Of a stretch of DNA of 64,000 bases, positions 43,625 to 51,401 are shown in pieces. A program made the position numbers and the translations under genes. The stretch is from UBA4575 sp002386945 (GTDB taxonomy: Bacteria; Pseudomonadota; Gammaproteobacteria; UBA4575), in NCBI GenBank assembly GCA_943789445.1, contig CALSUC010000003.1:186001-250000 (forward strand), given 5' to 3'. Within the stretch, counting starts at the first letter, position 1. The number at the start of each line of letters is the position of its first letter. Below the pieces are notes generated by a model that was not told the DNA's origin, ran no database searches, and worked only from the letters and a program-made list of their open reading frames with translations.

Positions 43625-44069
43625 CCCCAGGTAGTTCCATTGTGACTAAGTCTTGCTCTTGTAATGCAATGCAATGACGTAGAAATGGTAGCTGTTCACG
43701 TTGACTAAGGCTATCGCTAGCAAGCAATAAACCCCAAGTTGATTTTCGCCAAAAACGGTTATGACTGGGCTTACAGCGACCACGCAAAAGCACTATTCCA
43801 GCACCTAATGGCCGCACACTGATGCTGTCGAGCTGAACCCATCGCCCTTGAAGGTCACCGATAGCAAACGACTGTTGCCCCAACACGAGTTTATTTAGAG
43901 GTTTCTGCTGTTGTTGGAACTCATAAACTAATACCGCAGTCAGCGCGGCTAACAAAGCTAGCTTTAAGCTCTTAGTGAGATCAAAGTGAAAGGTACAAAA
44001 AAGGAGCAGTGCAACATAAGCCAACAACAACAACCGAAAATGATTCGAATGTTGTAGCTGGTAATACAT
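43611..44069 (-). CDS. ygfX: YgfX-family membrane protein
   Basis: A 152-residue protein with two adjacent transmembrane helices near the N-terminus (FRLLLLAYVALLLFCTF and LALLAALTAVLVYEF) and a small cytoplasmic domain, as in YgfX/CptA. In E. coli ygfX is next to sdhE and was described as a toxin-like inhibitor of cytoskeletal proteins, though that role is disputed. The call rests on topology and on the sdhE-ygfX pairing; sequence identity is low. Confidence 0.7.
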   Translation of the reverse strand: MYYQLQHSNHFRLLLLAYVALLLFCTFHFDLTKSLKLALLAALTAVLVYEFQQQQKPLNKLVLGQQSFAIGDLQGRWVQLDSISVRPLGAGIVLLRGRCKPSHNRFWRKSTWGLLLASDSLSQREQLPFLRHCIALQEQDLVTMELPGGAHA

Positions 44070-44070
44070 A

Positions 44071-44316
44071 TTAAGGTTTTAACTTGAGGACGATGGCTTC
44101 TATCAGCGGATCATCGAATTCAGTGTAGACAGTTAGGATGTCATACAAGATAGGGTCTTGCAGGGTCAGCATATGTTCAAAGGCTTGCTGTTCTGCTTTT
44201 GGTGCATCTGGATAAAACGACTCCAGATAACGCGTGGTTAGAACGTCTAATTCTTTCGTGCCCCGGCGGCAACGCCAGCGTAATTTTGCAAGGGCTGGCG
44301 TGCTGTCGGTAGACAT
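44071..44316 (-). CDS. sdhE: FAD assembly factor SdhE
   Basis: An 81-residue DUF339 protein that promotes covalent flavinylation of SdhA. The conserved RGTKELD motif (R-G-x-x-E) sits in LRWRCRRGTKELDVLTTRY, with FEHMLTLQDPILYDIL later. It directly follows sdhB with no gap, making it the fifth gene of the sdh operon and linking it to its client. Confidence 0.93.
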   Translation of the reverse strand: MSTDSTPALAKLRWRCRRGTKELDVLTTRYLESFYPDAPKAEQQAFEHMLTLQDPILYDILTVYTEFDDPLIEAIVLKLKP

Positions 44317-45099
44317 TTAGTTCTTACGCTTAACGATTAATTTCTTAATTTCAGTAATCGCCTTTGCTGGATTCAAACCCTTAGGGCATGAATTAGTGCA
44401 GTTCATAATAGTATGACAACGATATAGCTTAAACGGATCTTCTAATTCGTCCAATCGCTCACCAGTGGCTTCATCACGACTATCTGCAATCCAACGATAA
44501 GCACTCAAGAGTGCTGCTGGGCCCAAGTAACGATCACTGTTCCACCAATATGATGGGCAGCTAGTTGAACAGCAGGCACATAAAATACACTCTTCCAAAC
44601 CTTCAAGCTGCTCACGATCTTCTTTTGATTGTAGACGCTCACGATCGGGTGGCGGTGGTGTATCTGATTGCATCCAAGGCTTAACCGATGCGTATTGCGC
44701 GTAAAAATTGGTCAGATCAGGGACTAAGTCCTTAACCACTTCCATGTGCGGTAGTGGGTAGACTTTAACGTCACCTTTCACATCAGAGATCGCTTTAATA
44801 CAGGCTAATGTATTACCACCATCGATATTCATAGAACACGAACCACAAATCCCTTCACGACATGAACGTCTAAAAGTTAGGGTTGGATCGATTTCGCTTT
44901 TAATTTTAATCAGCGCATCTAGCACCATAGGGCCACAGGTATCCAAGTCGACATCATAAGTGTCTACGCGTGGATTACTGCCACTGTCTGGGTCATAACG
45001 ATAGACTTTGAAGCGCTTCACATTGGTCGCGCCAGCCGGGGCTGGAAAATCCTTGCCCTTTTTTACTATCGAGTTTGCTGGAAGATTAAACTGTGCCAT
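44317..45099 (-). CDS. sdhB: Succinate dehydrogenase iron-sulfur subunit
   Basis: Carries electrons from SdhA to quinone through three clusters. Ligand motifs are visible for [2Fe-2S] (CREGICGSC and a later Cys in NTLAC), [4Fe-4S] (CILCACCSTSCP) and [3Fe-4S] (CHTIMNCTNSCPKGLNP). Its 260 residues are slightly longer than E. coli SdhB because of an N-terminal extension (NLPANSIVKKGKDFPAPAG). It lies 28 bases after sdhA. Confidence 0.96.
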   Translation of the reverse strand: MAQFNLPANSIVKKGKDFPAPAGATNVKRFKVYRYDPDSGSNPRVDTYDVDLDTCGPMVLDALIKIKSEIDPTLTFRRSCREGICGSCSMNIDGGNTLACIKAISDVKGDVKVYPLPHMEVVKDLVPDLTNFYAQYASVKPWMQSDTPPPPDRERLQSKEDREQLEGLEECILCACCSTSCPSYWWNSDRYLGPAALLSAYRWIADSRDEATGERLDELEDPFKLYRCHTIMNCTNSCPKGLNPAKAITEIKKLIVKRKN

Positions 45100-45127
45100 T
45101 CAATAACTCCTTAAAATCCTTGCGCGA

Positions 45128-46918
45128 CTAGTAAACGCGAGCTTTAGGTGGGAACACTTCAACCTCGTCGCTCATGGTAGTCATGTGCACGGGGCGGTAT
45201 TCCATTTTCACTTCACCTGTTGCTGAAACGTTAGCTAGTGAGTGCTTCATCCATTTCTCATCATCGCGATCTTTAAAGTCATCACGTGCATGTGCACCAC
45301 GACTCTCTTCACGGTTCAGCGCCGAAGCTACTGTTGCAACCGCTTGTGGTAATAGATTAGAAAGCTCTAGAGTTTCAATTAGATCGGTGTTCCAGATCAT
45401 TGATTTATCTGCCACGCTAACGTTAGAGAAGTTAGTATTAAGGCCATTCACTTTTTCCATACCTTTTGTTAAAGATTCACCAGTACGGAAAACGGCTGCA
45501 TGAGATTGCATCGTCTTTTGTAGGTCTAAACGAATCTCTGCCGTGCTGGTATCACCGTTAGCAAAACGAATACCATCAAAACGGTCTAAAACCTTATCAG
45601 TGACGTGATCAGGCAATGCACGATGAGGTGTATCTGCCTTAACGATCTCAGCGGCACGTTTAGCTGCTGCTCTGCCAAATACAATTAAGTCCAGCAGCGA
45701 GTTTGAACCTAGACGATTAGCACCGTGTACTGAGACACAGGCCGCTTCACCGATCGCCATCAAACCAGGCACGACATGGTCTGGGTTGCCATCAACTAAG
45801 TTCACCACTTCACCGTGGTAATTAGTTGGCACACCGCCCATGTTGTAATGCACTGTAGGCAATACAGGGATTGGATCCTTATTTACATCGATGTCAGCAA
45901 AGATACGCGCACTCTCGGCAATACCTGGCAGACGTTCAGCAATCACGTCAGCACCTAAATGCTCTAGGTGAAGATGAATATGATCACCCTCAGCACCGAC
46001 ACCACGACCTTCGTTGATCTCCATAGTCATAGAACGACTAACAACATCACGTGAGGCTAAATCTTTTGCGTTAGGTGCATAGCGTTCCATAAAACGCTCA
46101 CCATTAGCATTAGTTAGATAACCACCCTCTCCTCGCGAGCCTTCAGTAATCAAACAACCTGAACCGTAAATACCGGTTGGGTGGAACTGCACAAATTCCA
46201 TATCTTGTAGCGGCAAGCCTGCGCGTAATGCCATTGCATTACCGTCACCAGTACAGGTGTGTGCTGAAGTACAAGAGAAGTAAGTACGACCATAACCACC
46301 AGTTGCCAACAACACTTCGTGTCCACGGAAACGGTGTAATTTACCAGTTGCTAGATCGATAGCCATAACGCCACAACAAGTGCCGTCCTCAGCCATCAAT
46401 AGATCCAGCGCAAAATACTCGATAAAGAACTCAGCATTATGCTTTAAAGACTGTTGATATAGCGTATGCAAGATCGCGTGGCCGGTACGGTCCGCTGCAG
46501 CACAAGTCCGCTGCGCAATACCCTCACCATAGTGAGTTGTCATGCCACCGAATGGACGCTGGTAGATTTTACCGTCATCAGTACGTGAGAAAGGAACACC
46601 GTAGTGCTCTAGCTCAACAATTGCAGGGACTGCTTCACGACACATGTATTCGATTGCATCTTGATCACCTAACCAATCGGAACCTTTAACCGTGTCGTAC
46701 ATATGCCAACGCCAGTCGTCATCACCCATGTTACCAAGTGATGCACTCATACCACCTTGAGCGGCAACGGTGTGACTTCGAGTTGGAAAAACCTTAGTAA
46801 TACATGCGGTAGATAGACCGCTCGCGGCCATACCTAAGGTCGCACGTAGTCCAGCGCCACCAGCGCCAACTACTAATACGTCGTAGGTATGATCGGTAAT
46901 CTCGTAACTGTTCGCCAT
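45128..46918 (-). CDS. sdhA: Succinate dehydrogenase flavoprotein subunit
   Basis: Catalytic subunit oxidising succinate to fumarate, about 596 residues. GAGGAGLRATLGMAA binds FAD, and the covalent flavin histidine is in TRSHTVAAQGGMSASLG. Also present are HPTGIYGSGCLITEGSRGEGG-type substrate residues (in FHPTGI and SRGEGG) and GANRLGSNSLLDLIVFG. ATG 46918 (MANSYEIT) is chosen because the upstream extension to 46960 would run into sdhD. It starts four bases after the sdhD stop. Confidence 0.96.
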   Translation of the reverse strand: MANSYEITDHTYDVLVVGAGGAGLRATLGMAASGLSTACITKVFPTRSHTVAAQGGMSASLGNMGDDDWRWHMYDTVKGSDWLGDQDAIEYMCREAVPAIVELEHYGVPFSRTDDGKIYQRPFGGMTTHYGEGIAQRTCAAADRTGHAILHTLYQQSLKHNAEFFIEYFALDLLMAEDGTCCGVMAIDLATGKLHRFRGHEVLLATGGYGRTYFSCTSAHTCTGDGNAMALRAGLPLQDMEFVQFHPTGIYGSGCLITEGSRGEGGYLTNANGERFMERYAPNAKDLASRDVVSRSMTMEINEGRGVGAEGDHIHLHLEHLGADVIAERLPGIAESARIFADIDVNKDPIPVLPTVHYNMGGVPTNYHGEVVNLVDGNPDHVVPGLMAIGEAACVSVHGANRLGSNSLLDLIVFGRAAAKRAAEIVKADTPHRALPDHVTDKVLDRFDGIRFANGDTSTAEIRLDLQKTMQSHAAVFRTGESLTKGMEKVNGLNTNFSNVSVADKSMIWNTDLIETLELSNLLPQAVATVASALNREESRGAHARDDFKDRDDEKWMKHSLANVSATGEVKMEYRPVHMTTMSDEVEVFPPKARVY

Positions 46919-46922
46919 AACG

Positions 46923-47294
46923 TTAGAAAGAAACCTTAATAATTGAATATAAACCGACAAAGACCATCACGATGCACGTAAAGTTAAGTGCAATCAGTGA
47001 TGCGATTTTCAAAGCGCCACCAACGTAGTCTTCAATAATAACTTGTAAGCCGAGTTGCACGTGATAGAACAAACTAATCACCAACAGACTCATAGCAATA
47101 GCTGCAACTGGCGTCTGCATCCACGCCACTGCGCTTGCATAATCCATTTCAGGCAGCATTACGATAGAGATCGCCAGCCATAACGTTAAAGGCAGTAGCG
47201 CCAGCGATGTTAAACGCTGCATCCACCAATGGTGTGCGCCTTCGCGCGCTGAACCTAAACCTTTAGCGGCAGAAAGAGGTGTCCGTAAACTCAT
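46923..47294 (-). CDS. sdhD: Succinate dehydrogenase membrane anchor SdhD
   Basis: A 123-residue, three-helix anchor subunit. It contains the AHHWWMQRLTSLALLPL region, the heme/quinone-proximal YHVQLGLQVIIEDYV motif with its His and Asp-Tyr, and a last helix ending the protein. It overlaps sdhC by four bases. Confidence 0.92.
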   Translation of the reverse strand: MSLRTPLSAAKGLGSAREGAHHWWMQRLTSLALLPLTLWLAISIVMLPEMDYASAVAWMQTPVAAIAMSLLVISLFYHVQLGLQVIIEDYVGGALKIASLIALNFTCIVMVFVGLYSIIKVSF

Positions 47295-47683
47295 GTTAAT
47301 GCTCCCATGGCCATCGGCAGCCAGCTAGCAACAGTGGCTAACACAGCGAATGCCAATACATACCAACCAGACGATGAAGCGACCTTCTTACCTAAGCCCA
47401 GTCCTGCATCCCATACTAGGTGACGCACGCCATTAGCCATGTGGAAGTAAAGCGCAAATGTCCAGGCAAATAAAAATAATAAACCGATTGGGTGAGTCAA
47501 TGCATCGTGAACACAGCTATAAGCATCAGCGCCTGATGCCAGGCTGGATAAAACGATGACGAGTGCGACCGCACCAAAACTTAAAAATACCCCAGTCATA
47601 CGGTGCAAAATAGATAGCGCCATGGTTAGGTGCCAGCTATAAACTTGCAAGTGGGGTGAAAGAGGTCGTTGTGAAACGCTCAT
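47291..47683 (-). CDS. sdhC: Succinate dehydrogenase cytochrome b556 subunit SdhC
   Basis: A 130-residue, three-helix subunit. PLSPHLQVYSWHLTMALSI and LHRMTGVFLS carry the quinone-site Ser/Arg. The heme ligand histidine lies in FHMANGVRHLVWD. First gene of sdhCDAB, with an AGGAG ribosome binding site about nine bases before the ATG. Confidence 0.94.
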   Translation of the reverse strand: MSVSQRPLSPHLQVYSWHLTMALSILHRMTGVFLSFGAVALVIVLSSLASGADAYSCVHDALTHPIGLLFLFAWTFALYFHMANGVRHLVWDAGLGLGKKVASSSGWYVLAFAVLATVASWLPMAMGALT

Positions 47684-47756
47684 TCAGCATGTTCTCCTAA
47701 TCTAGCGGTAAGTTAGCAACAGCCTGTCGCTACGACTACACTTCCGATAGTTGATT

Positions 47757-47762
47757 ATTATA
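47757..47762 (-). promoter_or_regulatory. Candidate -10 box for the sdh operon
   Basis: A perfect TATAAT on the minus strand, about 75 bases before the sdhC start. No convincing -35 is seen at the right distance, so an activator would be expected if this is the real promoter. Confidence 0.3.
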
Positions 47763-47810
47763 TGTAAGTTTTTGAAAATCTTACCATCGCAAGGCCTTAA
47801 AGTCATGACA

Positions 47811-47843
47811 CCGGCGATGCCGGGGTGTTTCAAAAACACACCC
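47811..47843. other. Two overlapping hairpins between sdhC and ygfZ
   Basis: CCGGC/GCCGG (47811-47815 and 47819-47823, three-base loop) and GGGTGT/ACACCC (47823-47828 and 47838-47843, nine-base loop) adjoin and share one base. They are followed on the plus strand by a purine-rich AGAGGAGG with no start codon behind it. No T-run is present, so simple termination is unlikely. Confidence 0.4.
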
Positions 47844-47898
47844 AGAGGAGGTATAACAAAGCAGGTAAAAGTACCTTAGTTTAGCCTCTAAAACCAGC

Positions 47899-47927
47899 TT
47901 GACAGATGGAATAGACGACTATTCATC
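47899..47927 (+). promoter_or_regulatory. Candidate promoter for ygfZ
   Basis: A perfect TTGACA at 47899-47904 with weak TATTCA/TTCATC candidates for the -10 some 15-17 bases later, ending about 27 bases before the ygfZ GTG start. Only the -35 match is strong. Confidence 0.35.
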
Positions 47928-47953
47928 GGATCAAGATGTACAAGGATTAAACC

Positions 47954-48955
47954 GTGCTCGAAAAACTCAAAAACATAGCCCCTACACTGCCTCTATTTGC
48001 TACTGACACAGCAAATCCAGCATTATCTGTACTAGACCAGTACAGTGCTTATCGCATCAGCGGTGACGATGCGGAGACTTTTTTACAGGGTCAACTGAGC
48101 AATGATGTAAAACAACTCGCTGATGGCCAACGTGGTCAACTGACTAGTTATTGCACCCCTAAGGGTCGCATGCTCGCGCTGTTCTACTTAATGAAGGCGG
48201 AATCTGGCTACATCGCCATCATGCCGAGTGCAATTGCTGAAAGCGTATTTAAACGCCTACAGATGTTTATTATGCGTTCAAAAGTTGAGATCAGCCCCCT
48301 GGCCGATGAATATTCCCTACTCGGCTTACATCAAGCCGATAGTCTGCTCAGCCAAGAATTAACACCGAGCGACAGTGCCTACACCATCGCTAGCCAAGGC
48401 AACAATTTCAGCATGCGCATCGCAGGCCAACCCTCTCGCTTACTGTTACTGGCAGATGACGATTTAGCGAATAAGCTAACGCAGGACGAAAGCCTATTAG
48501 TCAGCAATGATCGATGGCAGCTAGCCGACATTGAAGCCGGCATCCCCAACATCTTTGCCAAAACGCAAGAGAGCTTTGTGCCGCAAATGACCAACCTAGA
48601 GTTAATCGACGGTGTTAATTTCCGTAAAGGTTGTTACCCGGGACAAGAAGTCGTAGCACGACTGCATTATCTAGGCACAGCCAAGCGCCGCATGTATCGC
48701 TTAGCCATCAACGCAAGTGAGATGCTAGAAATTAACGCCGAAGTATTTGTCGAAGGCTCAGAACAGGCCATCGGCCATATTGTAAATGCAGTTGAGTTAG
48801 AGCCAGGCCTCTATAACGCACTTGCTGTGCTGCGTGTTGAACATGCTAGTAATGATTTATTACACACAGACTACTCAAGCAACATCGAACAGTTAAAACT
48901 ACCTTATAGTTTGATTAGCGAAAGTGAAGCAGACAATAAAGCAGGAGAAAAATAA
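47954..48955 (+). CDS. ygfZ: Folate-binding protein YgfZ (Fe-S cluster repair)
   Basis: Tetrahydrofolate-dependent protein of the GcvT/COG0354 family that supports MiaB-type iron-sulfur enzymes. It has 333 residues, with FLQGQLSNDVKQL near residue 43, and the signature RKGCYPGQEVVARLHYLG around residue 223 carrying the key cysteine. The start is GTG at 47954. It is divergent from the sdh operon and translationally joined to the next small gene by a TAATG overlap. Confidence 0.93.
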   Translation: MLEKLKNIAPTLPLFATDTANPALSVLDQYSAYRISGDDAETFLQGQLSNDVKQLADGQRGQLTSYCTPKGRMLALFYLMKAESGYIAIMPSAIAESVFKRLQMFIMRSKVEISPLADEYSLLGLHQADSLLSQELTPSDSAYTIASQGNNFSMRIAGQPSRLLLLADDDLANKLTQDESLLVSNDRWQLADIEAGIPNIFAKTQESFVPQMTNLELIDGVNFRKGCYPGQEVVARLHYLGTAKRRMYRLAINASEMLEINAEVFVEGSEQAIGHIVNAVELEPGLYNALAVLRVEHASNDLLHTDYSSNIEQLKLPYSLISESEADNKAGEK

Positions 48956-49107
48956 TGCGTGCCATCGTGATCTATTTCGCCATCGCAGCCTTAGCACTAC
49001 TCGCCGCCTACATCATCCGTGGCAACAGCCGCTTTATCTCTAATGCATTACTGGTTATATCAGCAGCATTTCTAGTGATATTGGGCATCGCGGTGATAGT
49101 GGATTGA
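48955..49107 (+). CDS. Small two-helix membrane protein, unknown
   Basis: A 50-residue reading frame whose ATG shares one base with the ygfZ stop (TAATG), preceded by a GCAGGAGAAA ribosome binding site inside the end of ygfZ. The sequence is almost entirely two hydrophobic segments (AIVIYFAIAALALLAAYII and NALLVISAAFLVILGIAV) separated by RGNSRFIS. The coupling, the good ribosome binding site and the clear membrane character make it likely real. No family was recognised; an accessory role with YgfZ is only a guess from position. Confidence 0.65.
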   Translation: MRAIVIYFAIAALALLAAYIIRGNSRFISNALLVISAAFLVILGIAVIVD

Positions 49108-49285
49108 TATTGGATTTAGTGAGTTTTGCTTGATCAATAGTTTACTCTTAACAGTTACCTTTCTATTTTGGCCTGCACAACGTAGAGAGATAACTTTAGC
49201 TACTTGGTTAAAGCACATTCTTATCGTCGTCTTCAGTCAGATATTGAAAACAACGAATCACATAACTCGCTTATCTTCCTCTAAT

Positions 49286-49692
49286 CTAAATATGCGATGA
49301 ATACTGCTCATCTAAATCAAAGTTTTTACACTCAGATGGTGAGTGTGAGCTATTCATTCTTTCGATGAGGTCTACAAATTGATGGTTGGCTTTCAAATAG
49401 GTGAAAATCTTAATGGCTTGCTCACGACTGATATTGCGTCGCTGGAGATCAGCTTCAAGGTCGTAATACCCTTTAAAGTGGTTTAGTCGGTTTTATCTTG
49501 CCAAACCGCCAAGAGGATATCAGTGACTGCTTTGACTTGAGTATCTGAAATAGTCCCAACAACCTCTAGCTCTCGTTCCACTGCTCCTTCAAAACCATTA
49601 AGCAAGGCATAGATACGCTTGATTCTTTTTCCATAAACCCACTCTCCTAATAACTTAAATTTAAACGCCAAAAAATAGTGGCCAAGGGTCAA
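49286..49692 (-). pseudogene. Apparently frameshifted gene of unknown function
   Basis: Two minus-strand frames abut. The first runs from a TTG at 49692 to a stop at 49483 (69 residues, ending TDILLAVWQDKTD). The second is open from 49492 to a stop at 49286 (68 residues, for example YYDLEADLQRRNISREQ and AIKIFTYLKANHQFVDL) and has no plausible start of its own. They overlap in an AAAA run at about 49491-49494; one extra A would join them into a product of about 137 residues. Both parts have normal-looking composition. I do not recognise the family. It may be a decayed gene, a sequencing error in a homopolymer, or programmed slippage. The surroundings are AT-rich. Confidence 0.45.
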
Positions 49693-49915
49693 ACCCCACG
49701 ATTAATAAATTATATCAAAATACTATTCTACCTATAGTAAATAAAATTAATATTAATCATAATTTATTGTTTATTAGAGATTAAATGAAGATATAGAGCA
49801 CGATATACGTAAAAACCCATGTGAAATTGAGAGAATCGACAAAAGTAGAATGGAGTAAAACGAGCAGAGCCTGGCTATAGCAGACTCTGAACTCTAAGGC
49901 AGCAAGTAGAATTAC
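49693..49915. other. AT-rich intergenic stretch downstream of lysS
   Basis: Strongly AT-rich (long A/T strings at 49700-49800) and unlike the flanking genes in composition. Apart from the lysS terminator hairpin at its right end, no gene or repeat was found. The AT-richness together with the broken gene to its left suggests a small patch of acquired or decaying DNA. Confidence 0.5.
49857..49889 (-). terminator. Probable terminator after lysS
   Basis: A 9-bp stem with one G-U pair (CAGAGTCTG / CAGGCTCTG on the minus strand) around a seven-base loop, followed a few bases later by four T residues. It lies about 27 bases after the lysS stop. The short T-run makes it moderate in strength. Confidence 0.55.
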
Positions 49916-51400
49916 TTACTCTGGGCGCATGTGCGGGAATAACAATACATCACGTATTGATGCTGAGTCAGTAAACAGCATAACGAGTCTATCGATACCG
50001 ATGCCCTCGCCTGCTGTAGGTGGCAAGCCGTACTCTAGAGCACGAATATAGTCAGCATCGTAATGCATCGCTTCATCATCACCACCCTCTTTCTGAGCGA
50101 CCTGCTCTTTAAAGCGTGCTGCTTGATCCTCAGCATCGTTTAACTCAGAGAAGCCATTAGCCAGCTCTCTACCGCCGACAAAAAACTCAAAGCGATCAGT
50201 TACTTCTGGACGGGTGTCATTACGACGCGCCAGTGGTGACACTTCAGTCGGGTATTCAGTAATAAAGGTTGGTTGATCCAAGCGATGCTCAACCGTCTTC
50301 TCAAAGATCTCAATCAAAAGCTTGCCGTTTCCATAGCTGTCTTCAACCTTAATATTGAGATCAACACAGATTGCACGCAGTGATTCAGTGCTCTGCAACT
50401 GCTCTGCCTTCAGATCCGGATTGTAATGTAAGACAGACTCCGCTACTGACAGCCGAGCAAAGGGCTGTTCAAAATCATATTCTGAGCCTTGGTACTGAAT
50501 CGTAAACCGACCATAGAGGTGATGTGCTAGCTTACGCAGCATATCTTCAGTGCGATCCATCAAGGTGTTGTAATCGGCATAGGCCTCATAGAATTCAAGC
50601 ATAGTGAACTCAGGGTTATGACGTGTCGATAGGCCTTCATTACGAAAGTTACGGTTAATCTCAAATACGCGTTCAAAGCCACCAACAACTAAACGCTTAA
50701 GATATAACTCAGGTGCGATACGCAGATAAAGCTGCATATCTAATGCGTTATGGAAGGTTTCAAATGGCCGTGCAGTAGCACCTCCAGGGATGGCCTGCAT
50801 CATCGGTGTCTCCACCTCTAGGAAATCTTGCTCACCTAGGTATTGCCGAATGAAGGTAACAACCTTAGAACGGATCTTGAAAGTTTCGCGTGCCTCTTGA
50901 TTCATAATCAAGTCGACATAACGCATGCGGTAGCGTTGCTCTTGATCAGTTAGGCCGTGGAATTTCTCAGGCAAAGGACGTAGCGATTTGGTTAGCAGCT
51001 GTAGCTGATCACCCTGCACGTAAAGATCACCCTTACCAGATTTATTCAAGACACCCTTGGCACCAATGATATCGCCAATATCCCAACCATCAATTTCTGT
51101 TAATTGTTCTTTTGTCGTGCCTTTACGGTCAACATAGGTTTGAATACGCCCTGACATATCTTGCAGTAATAGAAAGGGTCCACGCCGCGCCATAATACGT
51201 CCAGCAACCGCAACCACTTCTGCTAGCTCTTTTAATTCATCTTTGCTTTTCTCACCATGGGCTGACTGTAGGTCAGCGGCATAATGCATACGCTTAAAGT
51301 CATTTGGAAAGGCATTGCCATTCGCGCGCAATACAGCCAATTTTTCACGACGTAGGGCTATGAGTTGATTTTCATCTTGATTAGGCGTTTCGTCCGTCAT
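49916..51400 (-). CDS. lysS: Lysine--tRNA ligase (class II)
   Basis: Charges tRNA-Lys. The 494-residue protein has an N-terminal OB-fold anticodon-binding domain (VAVAGRIMARRGPFLLLQDM), then the class II core: motif 1 around FLEVETPMMQAIPGGA, motif 2 with FRNEGLSTRHNPEFTMLEF, and motif 3 GEGIGIDRLVMLFTDS. It follows prfB by one base, the same prfB-lysS order as in E. coli. Confidence 0.97.
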   Translation of the reverse strand: MTDETPNQDENQLIALRREKLAVLRANGNAFPNDFKRMHYAADLQSAHGEKSKDELKELAEVVAVAGRIMARRGPFLLLQDMSGRIQTYVDRKGTTKEQLTEIDGWDIGDIIGAKGVLNKSGKGDLYVQGDQLQLLTKSLRPLPEKFHGLTDQEQRYRMRYVDLIMNQEARETFKIRSKVVTFIRQYLGEQDFLEVETPMMQAIPGGATARPFETFHNALDMQLYLRIAPELYLKRLVVGGFERVFEINRNFRNEGLSTRHNPEFTMLEFYEAYADYNTLMDRTEDMLRKLAHHLYGRFTIQYQGSEYDFEQPFARLSVAESVLHYNPDLKAEQLQSTESLRAICVDLNIKVEDSYGNGKLLIEIFEKTVEHRLDQPTFITEYPTEVSPLARRNDTRPEVTDRFEFFVGGRELANGFSELNDAEDQAARFKEQVAQKEGGDDEAMHYDADYIRALEYGLPPTAGEGIGIDRLVMLFTDSASIRDVLLFPHMRPE

Positions 51401-51401
51401 T

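Noticed and set aside
46919..46960. Extended sdhA start
   Set aside because: The extra 14 residues lie within the sdhD coding end; the family start at MANSYEIT fits.
49129..49301. Short plus-strand frame starting at a TTG after the small membrane protein
   Set aside because: Weak start, no ribosome binding site, and it overlaps the end of the minus-strand frameshifted gene; cannot be supported.
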